Part shown: positions 1 to 9,895 of the stretch, piece by piece
Position numbering within the stretch: position 1 is the stretch's first letter
How the letters are laid out: each line of letters begins with the position of its first letter
NCBI RefSeq assembly: GCF_025370935.1
Contig: NC_133473.1
Location: forward strand, 16,190,773-16,254,772
Direction of reading: 5' to 3'
Origin: Choristoneura fumiferana
Lineage: Eukaryota > Arthropoda > Insecta > Lepidoptera > Tortricidae
Length of the DNA stretch: 64,000 bases
Notes under the pieces: generated by a model
What the model saw: only the letters and a program-made list of their open reading frames with translations
Told to the model about the DNA's origin: nothing
Databases searched by the model: none
Program-made: the position numbers and the translations under genes

Positions 1-420
1 GTCCCATCCACAGGCGCACTTGATTTAAGGTTACATATTATTCGTTTCACTTCTATAATGTCCGCAGGGAGCATGACCATGGAACTTGAAGAACAATTCG
101 AAATTTTCATAGTTTTAGCTCTTTGGTCTTCGGAAATTTGAGTTTTGTTGATAATTTCAGTGCTAATTTTTGCCTATATTTGTAAAATACTTGTTTACAT
201 AGTTTAAGGATTCTATAGGGTTTTTGTTTTCATGTTTAGTAGATGCGTTGAATTATCCGAATTGGCATCAAGATTGCAGATGTCCTTAATTAACGCCCAT
301 TGCATTTCAAGTTATTAGCATTTTTTTTTATTTGAGATCTTGATAGGCCCTTTAAGTTTTATTAAGAATGCTGTTACAAGTGTTACGATATCTACGATAA
401 GTGATTTTATTACATTGTTT
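1..420 (-). pseudogene. LINE linker and first RT residues, truncated at window edge
   Basis: Read with frameshifts, the minus strand gives TYRRYRNTCNSILNK, LIKDICNLD, ESLNYVNKYFTNIGKN and, at the very edge, VKRIICNLKSSAPVDG. The last corresponds to the 'SPGWDGI' start of LINE reverse transcriptases. Several stops and shifts interrupt it. The catalytic RT motifs would lie to the left of position 1. Confidence 0.6.
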
Positions 421-852
421 TCAGGATTTTTTTCTCAACCTTATGTGTAGATTATCCCTATTCTTCATGCATCTAATCAACCCTGGAGTGATCCACGGTT
501 TAATATTATGCTTTCGGTGTGAAACCATTACATATTTAGTACATTTATTTAAGGAGTGGGTGACATGCGAAAGAAAAATATCAGTTGCACTGTTTACATC
601 TGTGTCCATTAACAATCCTGTCCAGTTGACCAGCTCAAGATCTCTGATGGCAGCCGTATAATCAATTTTTTTAACTTTGCGTAAGTTTTTTGTCTGTGGC
701 ATGTGGTGGTTAGAGACTGAAATCATCACACAAGAGTGATCTGTCATTGTAGAGTGACATACAATAGTTGTTACTGGAAGTTTGGTTTTGATCAGACAAT
801 GATCAAGACAATTAAAGTCTTGTAGGTATATATGTGCTGGTAAAAATTCCAT
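421..852 (-). pseudogene. LINE endonuclease C-terminus and basic linker
   Basis: After a frameshift near 815 the endonuclease resumes with CLDHCLIKTKL, carrying the Asp-His catalytic pair, and TDHSCVMIS. It continues to KPWITPGLIRCMKNRDNLH, a segment that closely precedes the reverse transcriptase in Jockey- and CR1-like elements. The first 15 or so residues of the open frame are out of the original frame. The frame ends at RLRKKS by a shift in a run of A. Confidence 0.7.
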
Positions 853-1340
853 TAAGCGCTAGCATATCTAGATACTCAGATGATCGTGCATCTTGATTTC
901 CCTCCTTAATATCAATATTCATATCTCCCAAAATGATGATGTTTTTGAATAGTTTATGTTTAAACCAAGACTTGATTCAGGCCCCTTAAGAAGATGTCTA
1001 TATTTCTAAACGAAGGGGTCGGTAGACAGAAATAATCGCATATTCTAGTCCTAGGGTGCTTATAAGACAGTAAGCTTCAAAATATTCAGTAGGTTCTGTA
1101 GTTTCTAACATTACATTGTTCTTTACATATATTACTATTCCGTCGTTCTGATTGATATTTAGAGTAGTAGCAAAAGACTTATAGTTTTGTAATTTAGGTA
1201 GCTTTAAATTACTGGATAACCAGCATTCTGTTAGTATGATAACCTCATAATTAATATCCAATCGCTCCAAGAGCACTTGTAGTTCATCAAAGTTTCTATT
1301 TAAGCTTCTAATGTTTAATGTAAATATTTTCAGGGTATTT
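840..1340 (-). pseudogene. LINE endonuclease, N-terminal and central motifs
   Basis: In minus-strand translation the start of an AP-endonuclease-like domain is clear: NIRSLNRNFDELQVLLERL, then VIILTECWL with the catalytic Glu, NDGIVIYVKNN, and YAIISVYRP. A frameshift near 1020 moves the reading to PSFRNIDIFLRGLNQ, and the next motif is IIILGDMNIDI, which holds the catalytic Asp/Asn pair. The domain nicks target DNA in LINE retrotransposition. At least one frameshift and a stop (before the GDMNID motif) kill this copy. Confidence 0.75.
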
Positions 1341-1649
1341 TAGATTGTATGAAGACACTTTTGCATTGCTCGGGAACATTCAGAGCCATTGAATTTCCGA
1401 TATTGACGCTTTTGTCAATATCGTTAGAAATTATTTCTATATCAGACATAACCTCTCTGTATTATTAAGGATATTTTGAATGTTATGAGTATTTGACAAT
1501 GCACCAGTATCCAGAGCATCATGCAGTTCATAATTAAATAGCTTGTTGTGAGTGTGTAAAAGGTATGTAATGTAGTGTATAATGTTGTGTGTAATGTGTG
1601 TCTAATTTTGTGTACCTATGGATAGTGTTTTCTCTTTTAGTGTGTGCAT

Positions 1650-2171
1650 CTACCAAGTAAGCAATAATAATATAAGTGGAAACATTAATTTATACACCAG
1701 TAGCCAACGAAAGTCACAATGCAGCCGTGGGTGTTCCTTCATAGCTTCCACTTGTTGAATGGATTTTATTTCGATGACGGGGGTACCATCTGCAAGTTTC
1801 ACAAAGACGCGTCCCATCGATGTCCAGCAGTGTTTGTATCCATGCCCCTTACGCAGGCTACGCGCAAGAAAATGCAGTTTTCTACCTGCTGGTGTAAGCG
1901 ATTCTCCAATGAATAATGGGCGTTTTTCTCCTGGCATGTCAAGGCATTCTGTATTCAATTTGTTGTCTTTGTGAGCCACATTGTACATTTTTAGGGCTTT
2001 CAAAACTGCCGAGCTGGTTCGAGTATTCGGGTAATCCACAATAATAACTTTATTTTGACTTGCTTTGATTCGCTTGACCTGTTTAATCTGTTCGGTAGGG
2101 ACCGAAATATCCAAAGTATTATGTATCTTGTCTAGGACTTCGAATAAGTTTTCGTTCTCAGTTTCTGGCAC
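1650..2171 (-). pseudogene. LINE ORF1, C-terminal FP-type domain
   Basis: The frame (173 residues, first Met at 2171) continues the coiled-coil ORF1 after a one-base shift. It contains the landmarks of the FP domain (named after baculovirus FP25K proteins) found in ORF1 of many lepidopteran non-LTR elements: RIKASQNKVIIVDYPN, LKALKMYN, GEKRPLFIGESLTPAGRK and LHFLARSLRK followed by CWTSMGRVFVK. The C-terminal hydrophobic end (LMFPLILLLLTW) is probably read-through of noncoding sequence. In these elements the domain is inferred to act as the nucleic-acid-binding chaperone part of ORF1. It is a retrotransposon gene, not a viral insertion, because the endonuclease and RT follow in order. Confidence 0.75.
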
Positions 2172-2182
2172 GTTTCTAATTT

Positions 2183-2665
2183 CTAATGTAGTAGCTCGCT
2201 GATTTTTTGCATCTCCTCGACTTGTTCTTCGAGCGTGTTGATTTTCAGAAGAGCATCATTGTGGCTCACTGCCAGGCTGTCATATTTTTGTTTCAAGTCT
2301 TCATATAGGGTGGTAGTGTGCAGAAGAATTTTTTCGATGTTCGAGTTTGTTTTTATTATCTCTTTATTTTGAGCATGTAGCTCATTTATGGAATCCTGCA
2401 GTTTACTAGTCCGACTTTCTTGAGACAGCTTAAAACCATCAAACATATCACCAATCTCTTGCTTGAAAGATATGAAATCGTGCATTTCTGGATTTGTTTT
2501 ACGTTTCCTGTTTGTAACATTACAAATATCTTCAGTGTGACTGGAAAGTTCCGGCTGAGATGAATATCTGTTGTCAGATGGCGAGTGTATCATCTTGTAG
2601 ATTGCTCGGTAAATTTTACATATACTGTGCAGGCGTACCTTTTTTGTGTCGTAGCTGATAAGCAA
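2183..2665 (-). pseudogene. LINE ORF1, N-terminal coiled-coil part (frameshifted)
   Basis: This open frame of 160 residues has a Ser-rich N-terminus and a basic patch (NRKRKTNPE), then a long heptad-rich stretch from about residue 70 to the end (QDSINELHAQNKEI, NTLEEQVEEMQKISE) that should form a coiled coil. The likely original start is the internal Met of MIHSPSDNR, because LINE ORF1 proteins of this type begin with a Ser/Pro-rich segment; the upstream residues look like read-through of the leader. The frame stops at KISELLH. Shifting one base near position 2195 continues into ATTLEIRNVPETEN, which joins the next feature. Known ORF1 proteins of this kind bind RNA and form multimers through the coiled coil. 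Confidence 0.75.
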
Positions 2666-2790
2666 GTCGCACAGCGTATCGCAATCACCACAACTTCACT
2701 GTTCAATTTTGAGCTATGCGGCGATGATCTTAGAGTACAATTTTTTTCAGTTATGTATTTAATATTTATGAGCAGTTAGCACGCGATGTA

Positions 2791-3606
2791 CATATCAACC
2801 CCAGCGAGGTGCAAGCGACGAATTGTCAGTTATCTTTGTTAAAGTTGTTTTATTTTTTCCTGTAAAGTTGATGTTTTTCGATTACACGTTTATTCGTTTG
2901 GGCCATCGATTTGGCCCGCTCTACACATAAAATTACGAGTAGGACCTATTTCTGCATACATTTGAGGTGAGGGCCAGAGTTTTTGCTGCTCTGTATATAA
3001 TTATAGCATGTTAAAATGTGCTTTTCATTTGACATGGCCTTATTACAAACGCTGATTCAATTCCTGGTATCGAATCCGAATTTTCATTATTTTTAATTAT
3101 TATTTACAAGGCTTGAGCTAGAAGCAATTTAGCAGCTAGCAGCTTTAACCAGGTCATCCATCCATCTCGTTGGTGGACGTTCTACACGAATAAAAACTAT
3201 TGTCATGGTAAAAAATAAGGTAAATTTTTCCGTCAAAAGTGCTCTAGCTCAACATATTTTAGCGCGTTTGAAATGTAAACCGCAGCGTTATAGCCACAGA
3301 TTCCGCCACATCCGTTTAAAATTATCTTCCAAGTTCCAACCACTTGCACTTTACCTGAGTTAGTGTGAGCGGTATCTCCCAAGGGTACCGCGAGGTATCT
3401 CGAAGCACGTCAAGTGATGAAACCGATCGAGACGCTATTGCTTCGAATCGTAAGCTTTTGAACATTGTTCTAAAGGTATTTGACTCAGTTCAATAGAGAA
3501 CTGACAATTAACGTTACTAGAATTAATTTTCAACTGTGCTGCTCTTCAATTTTATGTAGGTACGTAACGTACTATCCTAATGTGTTAAATTTCATGTGAT
3601 TTTATG
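2791..3606. other. Gene-free stretch with one LINE scrap
   Basis: No gene is seen. Positions 3150-3196 on the minus strand read as the RTE tail segment 'RPPTRW.DDLVK' (it is the complement of ACCTGGTTAAAG with ATGGATGGA before it). The rest is AT-rich and unrecognised. Confidence 0.5.
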
Positions 3607-3690
3607 ATAGGATGGCCTAGTAGTTAAGGCAACAGATTACGAAGCTTGATGCCCTGGGTTCAATCCTTGTTCGGGGCAGATTATTTTTTG
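3607..3690 (+). mobile_element. tRNA-derived SINE head
   Basis: GGATGGCCTAGTAGTTAAGG matches a pol III A box (TGGCCTAGTAG) and CTGGGTTCAATCC a B box, about 30 bases apart, followed by TTGTTCGGGGCAGATT and then an AT-rich body. This is the head of a lepidopteran tRNA-related SINE, not a tRNA gene: there is no acceptor stem pairing. The body after about 3690 is not recognised. Confidence 0.65.
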
Positions 3691-4504
3691 TATGAAAAGT
3701 ACTACATATAGGAATATTATTTATTGCACATCAAATAAATAATTGCCTATCAATTTATTCTTATCATTTATATACTTTTGTACATCAATTAAATTATTTC
3801 AATACAAATAAACTAAATGTTTAGCAAAACTAGTACTGCAGATAATTCGAAAATGTACATTAATCTACAATATACAAAAATACTACAATCACATCAAAAA
3901 TACTGATTGCATGTAGGGGTACATATAATGTTTGTTCTTGATTCTTGATAGTTCAAGCTGTGCTAAGTTTAGAACATTTAAGTTTAAATTGTCCTATGTT
4001 ATTTATATTTATTACTTACTTTATTTTATACTTAGAAAGTATCTTCTTTGTACCATGTAAAAGAAAGTTTATCAAAGATGTTACCTTTTAATCTGAAAAA
4101 TATTAATGAAGACTTAGATTTTTATTTATTTATTTATCCAAAGATTATAGACGACTAACAGTTCCTTCCCAAATGCAATAATAATAAAACAAAGTTACTC
4201 GTAGATAAATATGTACACTCTGCCAAATATGTAGTTTTATATTAACCGTGTGAATGTGGTTTAAAGCAAAATATACTAGCAGCAAAGTTTACGGTAAGGA
4301 TAATAGCTCGCTATTGAGAAACATGATATTAAAAGATGTCACAACGAGCGAAGAATCTCTCAGGACGTGAGGGGAGAACGTGAGTGGGAGACAATCTAAC
4401 GGGCGATTAGTGTGGTCTCCTCGGAGAAGACGCTATCATAAAGTGGGAGCTGGCGTAAGATTTTTATATTGATTTTATAAATTGACGTTATTTTATTGTA
4501 AAGG
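3691..4504. other. AT-rich gene-free stretch
   Basis: No gene or named repeat is recognised. There is a short (TTTA)n run near 4120-4135. A more GC-balanced patch at 4335-4450 has no open frame of note. Confidence 0.4.
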
Positions 4505-4575
4505 TTATTTTATCAATGTTGTATTGTATTGTATTGTAAAACTCTTTATTGTACATAAAAACACACATAAAATAC
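4505..4575 (-). repeat. LINE 3' tail with (ATACA)n
   Basis: On the minus strand the sequence reads ATGTACAATAAAGAG then a run of ACAATACAATACAA. This AATAAA-like signal plus ATACA tail recurs, with different flanks, at 20365 and 34978. It is the 3' end of a common lepidopteran LINE; the element itself is not present. Confidence 0.5.
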
Positions 4576-4630
4576 ATGATGTTATGTTGGTACTCAAAAT
4601 AGGAAAGTGTAGTTTTATGAATATAATATA

Positions 4631-4971
4631 TTAGAGGAATAATAAAACAACGCGCTCACAAAACGACTGAACAAAACACAACACAACTAACTGTTCTCTA
4701 AATGCAACGATTATCAATCCAGATCACACTGCCACAAGAAACTAGCTGTAAGAACAAGGACCACCCTGGGCCGGTAACCTGTTAGAAATTATTTTATTAA
4801 TAATTAGAGGAACCATAAAACAATGCGCTTGTTTCTTTTGACAGAACTGAACCACAGATTATAATATAATAATTATTATTATTAGAGGAAAAATAAAACA
4901 GCGCGCTCACAAAACGACTGAACAAAACACAACACAACTAACTGTTCTCTAAATGCTACGATTATCATAAT
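4631..4971 (+). repeat. Direct duplication, about 251-bp spacing
   Basis: A block of about 85-90 bases starting TTAGAGGA and including GCGCTCACAAAACGACTGAA and AACTAACTGTTCTCTAAATG occurs at 4631-4715 and again at 4881-4971, nearly identical. A shorter relative (TTAGAGGAACCATAAAACAA) lies at 4803. This looks like a local tandem duplication of a unit of about 250 bp. No coding content. Confidence 0.7.
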
Positions 4972-5040
4972 CGTAATAAAATAAACGTAATAAAATAATA
5001 ATGATAAAGACTCACATAATAATCATATAGACGCATATAC

Positions 5041-5240
5041 GTCGCACTCAGAGCATACGCCTTTTCTCAGAATAGGCTTACGCCGTAGTTCCCGCAGGCT
5101 CAGATAGGATTGGGAACTTCACACACCATCGAATTTGTACGCAGTTTTCCTCACGATGTTTTTATTTTACTGTAAAGCTCATGGTAAATAAAAAAAACAG
5201 ATACGCAAGCCCGAACTTGAACCCGGGTCCTCTGCTTGAG
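5041..5240 (-). mobile_element. tRNA-headed SINE with RTE-like tail (minus)
   Basis: Reverse-complemented, the order is the tRNA-like head with a B-box-like CCCGGGTTCAAGTTCGGG, the middle with TTTACAGTAAAATAAAAACA and ATCGTGAGGAAA, and the body GTGTGTGAAGTTCCCAATCC. This matches the more complete copies at 42721 and 57851. The tail is diverged and the (GAT)n end is missing. Confidence 0.6.
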
Positions 5241-6194
5241 CTACTACAACTTCTGATATAGTCTTTAAAATTGGCGCTAGAAACTGATTTTAAACTTTTA
5301 ACGTGCGTGGCAATAAGTTCTATAAGAACCAAAATGTGTAGTGTAGAAAGCTAACTGTTAAAGTGCCGGAAGTTTTTATCACATTTAGTTTGAATATCTT
5401 ACGTATAACAACATAACATGTGCTTACACTAGCTTAGTGTGAAACTAAGTTCTTTTCCAGTGTACGTGTTGTCTTTCCCGTTTTTAAGAGGTTAATTAGC
5501 TAACTCGCTGCAAACTGGAGCGTTGCCTCGCGAACCTGTATTCTTCAGAAAACCAACTTTGTGCACTTAAACCTTACTTTGCGGGTGTAATTTTAAACGT
5601 CTCACCGCCACTGTGATTAAAAAGTTTTCTTTAGAATATCTCATTTTGTCAAGCGCTTTAACTTATTTACCTTTAAGCTTTTGTTTGGAAGCTTCGCGTA
5701 GTAAAACGGAAAGTATCTTAGTTTATAGTTAAGTGAGATGGTAGAGTAATAAAGTATAATGACTAACTAACCGTTGTGATAAGGTTTTAAAAGCGCTACA
5801 GATAACTGTTTGAGTGTTTCAAGTACTTAAGTTATAAATGGTTTCATCGTTTTCTAATAAAGAACATATAAAAATTTACTTCTTTACATGAACAGGTAAC
5901 TATTTGTTTGAGATTAAGACTTAAAAAGAAGGATTTAAACCGGCTTAAGCTTCTCAAAACTAATATCAAAATTCTTGGATATATGTACCTTGTATTATAT
6001 TGTATTGTACCTTGCTTATTACAGTACGGTGGTGATACTGATGGAACCAAACGAATAAAATATTCTGATTCTGATTCAAATCAATATTTCTCTTTCTTTT
6101 TTTCTTTCAAAGTTTAATACATTATAGTACGATCAGCTCCTGGTCCATACCATGTTAAAAACCCATGAAACACGTGTAGGGGCCGCTTGGCCCG
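5241..6194. other. Gene-free stretch; LINE-type tail near 6040
   Basis: No gene is seen. At about 6020-6085 (+) GGTGATACTGATGGAACC, AATAAAATATTC and a repeated TTCTGA tail look like a LINE 3' end. The remainder is unrecognised AT-rich DNA. Confidence 0.4.
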
Positions 6195-6345
6195 GTCACG
6201 GCGCGGCCATCGCGTAATTTTGACAAGCTGGGGGGCTACTATGAAATTCAAAAATCGAAGTTCGTATCGTACCGTCCCTCTTACTCTCGTATTAAATAAT
6301 ATAAGCTCAGCGGGACGGCAAGATATGAAGTTCGAATTCTGCACT
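6195..6345. repeat. MITE fragment, same family as 51396-51494
   Basis: GGGGGGCTACTATGAAATTC, ATCGAAGTTCGTATCGTACC and CCCTCTTACTCTCGTATTAA match the short inverted-repeat element at 51396-51494. The right terminus is not found here, so this copy is truncated or interrupted near 6300. Confidence 0.55.
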
Positions 6346-6521
6346 TCGGAGTACAGGGCTTGCGCCGGCGGCTCTAATCGTCGTCATTACTGAACATCCA
6401 CTGACTCACGACCCCACATTCTTGGAAACATAACCACACCGTTTTTCCATATTTGTGCAAGATGTTGAAATAATTATAAAGTAAGAAACTCGGAATCCTG
6501 TGGTATAAAAGTTTGCCTTAT

Positions 6522-6896
6522 TTAAGAGCGTTTATTCCTGCTGTGCTGGCAACGTTGCATGTTTGTTTGTTTTTCTTGATTATTCCATAAAAATTGAATG
6601 AAAATTAATAATGTTGTCTGATAGAACACTTCTTAATATATAAGTTAATGTGTCTACTCCAATAATTATTCGTGATAGACTCTTTATATTCCTTAAAAAC
6701 GAATTAATGTTTAACACCGGTTTTTAAAGAAAATAAAAGTCTATCACGAATAATTATTGGAGTAGACACATTAACTTATATATTAAGAAGTGTTCTATCA
6801 GAAAACATTTTTAATTTTCATTCAATTTTTATGGAAAAATCGAGAAAACTAACAAAAATGCAACGTTGCCAGCTCAGCAGGAATAAACGCTCTTAA
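6522..6896. mobile_element. Long-arm foldback element at TTAA
   Basis: Two arms of about 155 bases (6526-6681 and 6738-6892) are near-perfect inverted copies around a 56-base loop. The outer ends are GAGCGTTTATTCCTGCTG and its complement CAGCAGGAATAAACGCTC, each bordered by TTAA. The TTAA could be the target duplication, as in piggyBac-type transposition, though TTAA is its own complement, so it could also belong to the terminal repeat. No coding capacity. Small indels between the arms show the copy is not brand new. Confidence 0.85.
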
Positions 6897-6982
6897 GTGC
6901 TGTGCGTTATTCAAATCACGTTACATTGTGGTGACGCTAGACTCAAAAGTTAAATACAAGCTATTGATCGACCACAGAAATG

Positions 6983-7125
6983 TAGAAGCGAGGATGTGTT
7001 GCGAGGAATGTCTTTTTCATTAACCAATAGAAACGCTTCATTTACCTCGCCTCGCTCCGCTCAGCTGTTTCCACCAGAGATGTGCTGTGCGACACATCCT
7101 CGCACATTATTGGTGGAAACGCTGC
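6983..7125. mobile_element. Inverted-repeat MITE
   Basis: AAGCGAGGATGTGTTGCGAG near 6988 is answered by TGCGACACATCCTCGCAC near 7088. ACCAATAGAAACGCTTC and ATTATTGGTGGAAACGCTGC form further related segments. This matches a short foldback repeat I recognise as common in moth genomes; exact ends are uncertain. Confidence 0.5.
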
Positions 7126-7777
7126 TTAAATGTCTTTACCTTACATGATCCAAAAAAATATTCCACAATCGACAAAGATATCAACGAACATATTAACGAG
7201 TAGGTACATAAACATAAAAAAAAAATAGAAAAATCCGACTGCTTTATTTTTATTTATGTACAGTGGGGTAAAATCAATCATGCAGCCAAACATAAAACCT
7301 CTTTTTTTTAATTCGGTTAACAAAATCAGATAACAAGGTCAGATGGTAATAGAATGTTATGTAGGTACAATAGGGGAAACAGAATCATGTACCACAGTGG
7401 ACTTTTTACGATGACTTGTTTGGTAGCGAAAAATTTCTTTACCGGTTCTTTAGAATAAAATTCAGTTTTTTGACTGTAGGTACAAAAAAAAGATTGTTCC
7501 TATAGTATTAAGTAAAGTCTGGACGTTCCCCACTCAAGGGGCGACTAACTATTAGTTCCCGTCACGGCACCACCTGGATAAGGATCTTTGATCACGCTAT
7601 AAGTTTTAGTGCACCCTTCAGGTACGGAAACGAGGTAACGGAGATTCTGAGAATGGTAGGGTGTGAGGCGGCAAAATATTGGGTCCTACTGACAATCTAA
7701 GGGTCCAAAGTAGTCGCAAGTTGGATATACAGTCGAAATAATTAAACTTGGATGAAAGTTTGGGAAGGGAGGGTGGA
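7126..7777. other. Gene-free stretch
   Basis: Nothing is recognised with confidence. The patch 7530-7690 is less AT-rich (CAAGGGGCGACTAACTATTA, CGGCACCACCTGGATAAGG) and may be a repeat body. Confidence 0.4.
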
Positions 7778-7998
7778 GGCGCACGGGAAAAAGGATGTCT
7801 AGATTAAAACAATATACCCTTGATCAAGACAATAATATTTCGTATATAGCCAGACGCCATATTATATCGAATGAGGACAATAAATATTGTCTTGGATTCA
7901 ATTAATCATACTTAAAGAAAATAATTACTTGGATTTTAACAATATTCCTGACACTATGAATATTGTTGGTCAAAGAATTCCTTTTTTTCCGTGTGCCC
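7778..7998. repeat. Imperfect foldback, about 220 bp
   Basis: GGCGCACGGGAAAAAGGA at 7778 is answered by CTTTTTTTCCGTGTGCCC ending at 7998. Inside, CAAGACAATAATATTTCG pairs with AATATTGTCTTGG around a centre near 7858. The copy is diverged and no target duplication was found. Probably an old MITE. Confidence 0.45.
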
Positions 7999-9599
7999 TT
8001 TATAATTAGGTGGAAAGAGAACATAGTACGACGTCACGGAGGACAGAACTGAATGTGTGAGCACATGTTTAGAATAGAAGAAGACGGAAGAAGCTATCTC
8101 CAAGACCGAATCACCCAAAAGTTACCAAGTAGATGATTCTCATCCTATCTAGGTGATGGTAAAGATTCGATACAGTTGATATGATTCCGTAATAAAAGAT
8201 CCAGTACAAAAGCAATTAGCATATAAAATCTTTAAAGCATTAGTTTTAAGGAAATCCGTAAGTGTGATGCATCAATTTCTAAATGCATCCCTTTTTGATT
8301 AACTTTTTTTTCTGTTTTACAAATATATAATTGCTAATGGGTACATTTAATGCATCATTATCGTTCAATAAAATACTTTTCTTTGTAACATACTTTCTAT
8401 TGAAGAGAGCGTTCAATTTCAAGATTAAAAATACTAATGATTTTTTTGGATTTGCATAAATACAACTCGCTACCGACAACATTTACGAGTAACTATCAGT
8501 TCAGTTTTTTGTGCAAGTTGTGCAATTAAATGCCTATCTGCTTTGTTTCTATCCCTACTTTTAAAACTACAGTATTATAGATCATTCTATGAACTGATTT
8601 AGAGTCACTTTGCATGCGACAAAATAATAACTACTAAAGTTTTCAACTACCAACAAAGTCGATAAGAAGTTAGGTATCTCCAAAGCCGAAGGAAGTTTGC
8701 TCTATTTTATCTAAACAACTATCAATTTGCATTCATAGGCGCATTCAACTTGCGCTCACAAGAAAATCAACTTTAGATTGCACAAGAAATTCCAAAATAA
8801 TCTATTGCTGATTATAATCGCCTTAATTCTCGTTGATTCAAGATAGTTGGTTCGACATCTTATATACGATCGAATTATGGTAGAAAGAAGGTAGATTAAC
8901 CTAGCTTTATCACGCGGCAAAGCCTCTTCTGGAAGAATAAAAAAAATGGCTATGGCTTAGATATCTTGTGGAAATTAAAGAACATCCCTTCTTAGTCATT
9001 ATAATCCTGATGCAATAAATTATGACTGCCGTATTTAACGTTTCTATATAGATTTGTCAATCAGACAGTCAGTTACGTTACACTTGTATAGGCGTCTCTC
9101 CTATAATACGACATTATGATATATGTCGTATAACTAAGTACATACTTCCTTCCTCTCGGGCCCAGTATTGATCGAGAACTTACTTATCGGAATAGACGTT
9201 ACACTTCTTGAAATTACTTTATTTTTCTCAGTACAAAAAGCAAAATATTTTATTTGTAATTCCCGCAGGCACTTTGTGTAGTTTGTACTTTGTTCTTATG
9301 TCTGCAAATTTATAGAAATTAAAAAATATTAAGTATACTTAGGAATTAGCAATTTTTGCGGAACTGTACAATGTTGAAAATCTATCCCATGTAGAGAATA
9401 GTTGCCTGACCCATGTAAATTTTATTAAGAATAACAGGGCATCGATCCCGCAAAAACTTTGACTGCATATTGCTTTCCCATGCAATTGCACAAACATAGG
9501 TACCCCATGACCAACTTATATTGGTTATTAAGTTATAGTGGTTGTCTCTCAATAAACTTTTAATATAGCATGCTATTAATTCGTGAATCTAGAGTAATT
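7999..9599. other. Gene-free AT-rich stretch
   Basis: No gene, tRNA or recognised repeat. All frames are short and AT-rich (the 67-codon frame at 8279-8482 minus is Lys/Ile/Asn-rich, as expected of random AT-rich DNA). Confidence 0.4.
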
Positions 9600-9715
9600 A
9601 CAACCGGGGCAACATAACACAATTTTGCACATAATTTCCGAAAACCTCAGAGGCTAGGACAGCCCATTGCTAGAAAGGCCTTATGAAACCACGAGGCTGC
9701 CACAGCATGTATTAT
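9600..9715 (-). mobile_element. SINE fragment (minus)
   Basis: TTTTGCACATAATTTCCGAA and CCTCAGAGGCTAGGACAG match the junction between the middle and the head of the tRNA-headed SINE seen at 57851-58030. Head and tail are largely missing. Confidence 0.4.
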
Positions 9716-9895
9716 ATTTTTTGTGTGTGTTCTTATAGTGTGGAAGTGGAAGAACTGCATGAAGAAGCATGTTTTGCATAAACTTAGCTATCATAAGGTA
9801 GCGAGTGAGCAAAGAAATTCTTTTAATTCATTGATATGAACCTCCGCAAAGTAACGCCTGATTCAATAAATAATGTATTTATATAGTTGCTCATT
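9716..9895 (+). mobile_element. Right end of long-TIR foldback family
   Basis: GAACTGCATGAAGAAGCATG, TTAGCTATCATAAGGTAGCG and CCTCCGCAAAGTAACGCCTG form one arm of about 120 bases. The same arm occurs at 45605-45745 and, in both orientations, at 56506-56850. Only one arm is present here. Confidence 0.7.

Larger units (their letters stand above)
1..2790 (-). mobile_element. Decayed non-LTR retrotransposon (Jockey/CR1-like), cut by window edge
   Basis: On the minus strand, reading from 2790 down to 1, the order is: 5' UTR-like sequence, ORF1 (coiled coil then FP-type domain), an apurinic-type endonuclease, a basic linker, and the start of a reverse transcriptase at the window edge. This is the standard order of an autonomous two-ORF non-LTR element. 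Every ORF is broken by frameshifts or stops, so this is a dead copy. The 3' part (most of the RT and the tail) lies outside the window. The clade is a guess from the endonuclease and linker sequence (Jockey or CR1 group); a phylogeny of the RT outside the window would decide it. Confidence 0.85.

Noticed and set aside
1650..2171. Endogenous baculovirus FP25K gene
   Set aside because: The FP-type domain is fused to a coiled coil and followed by LINE endonuclease and RT on the same strand, so it is a retrotransposon ORF1.
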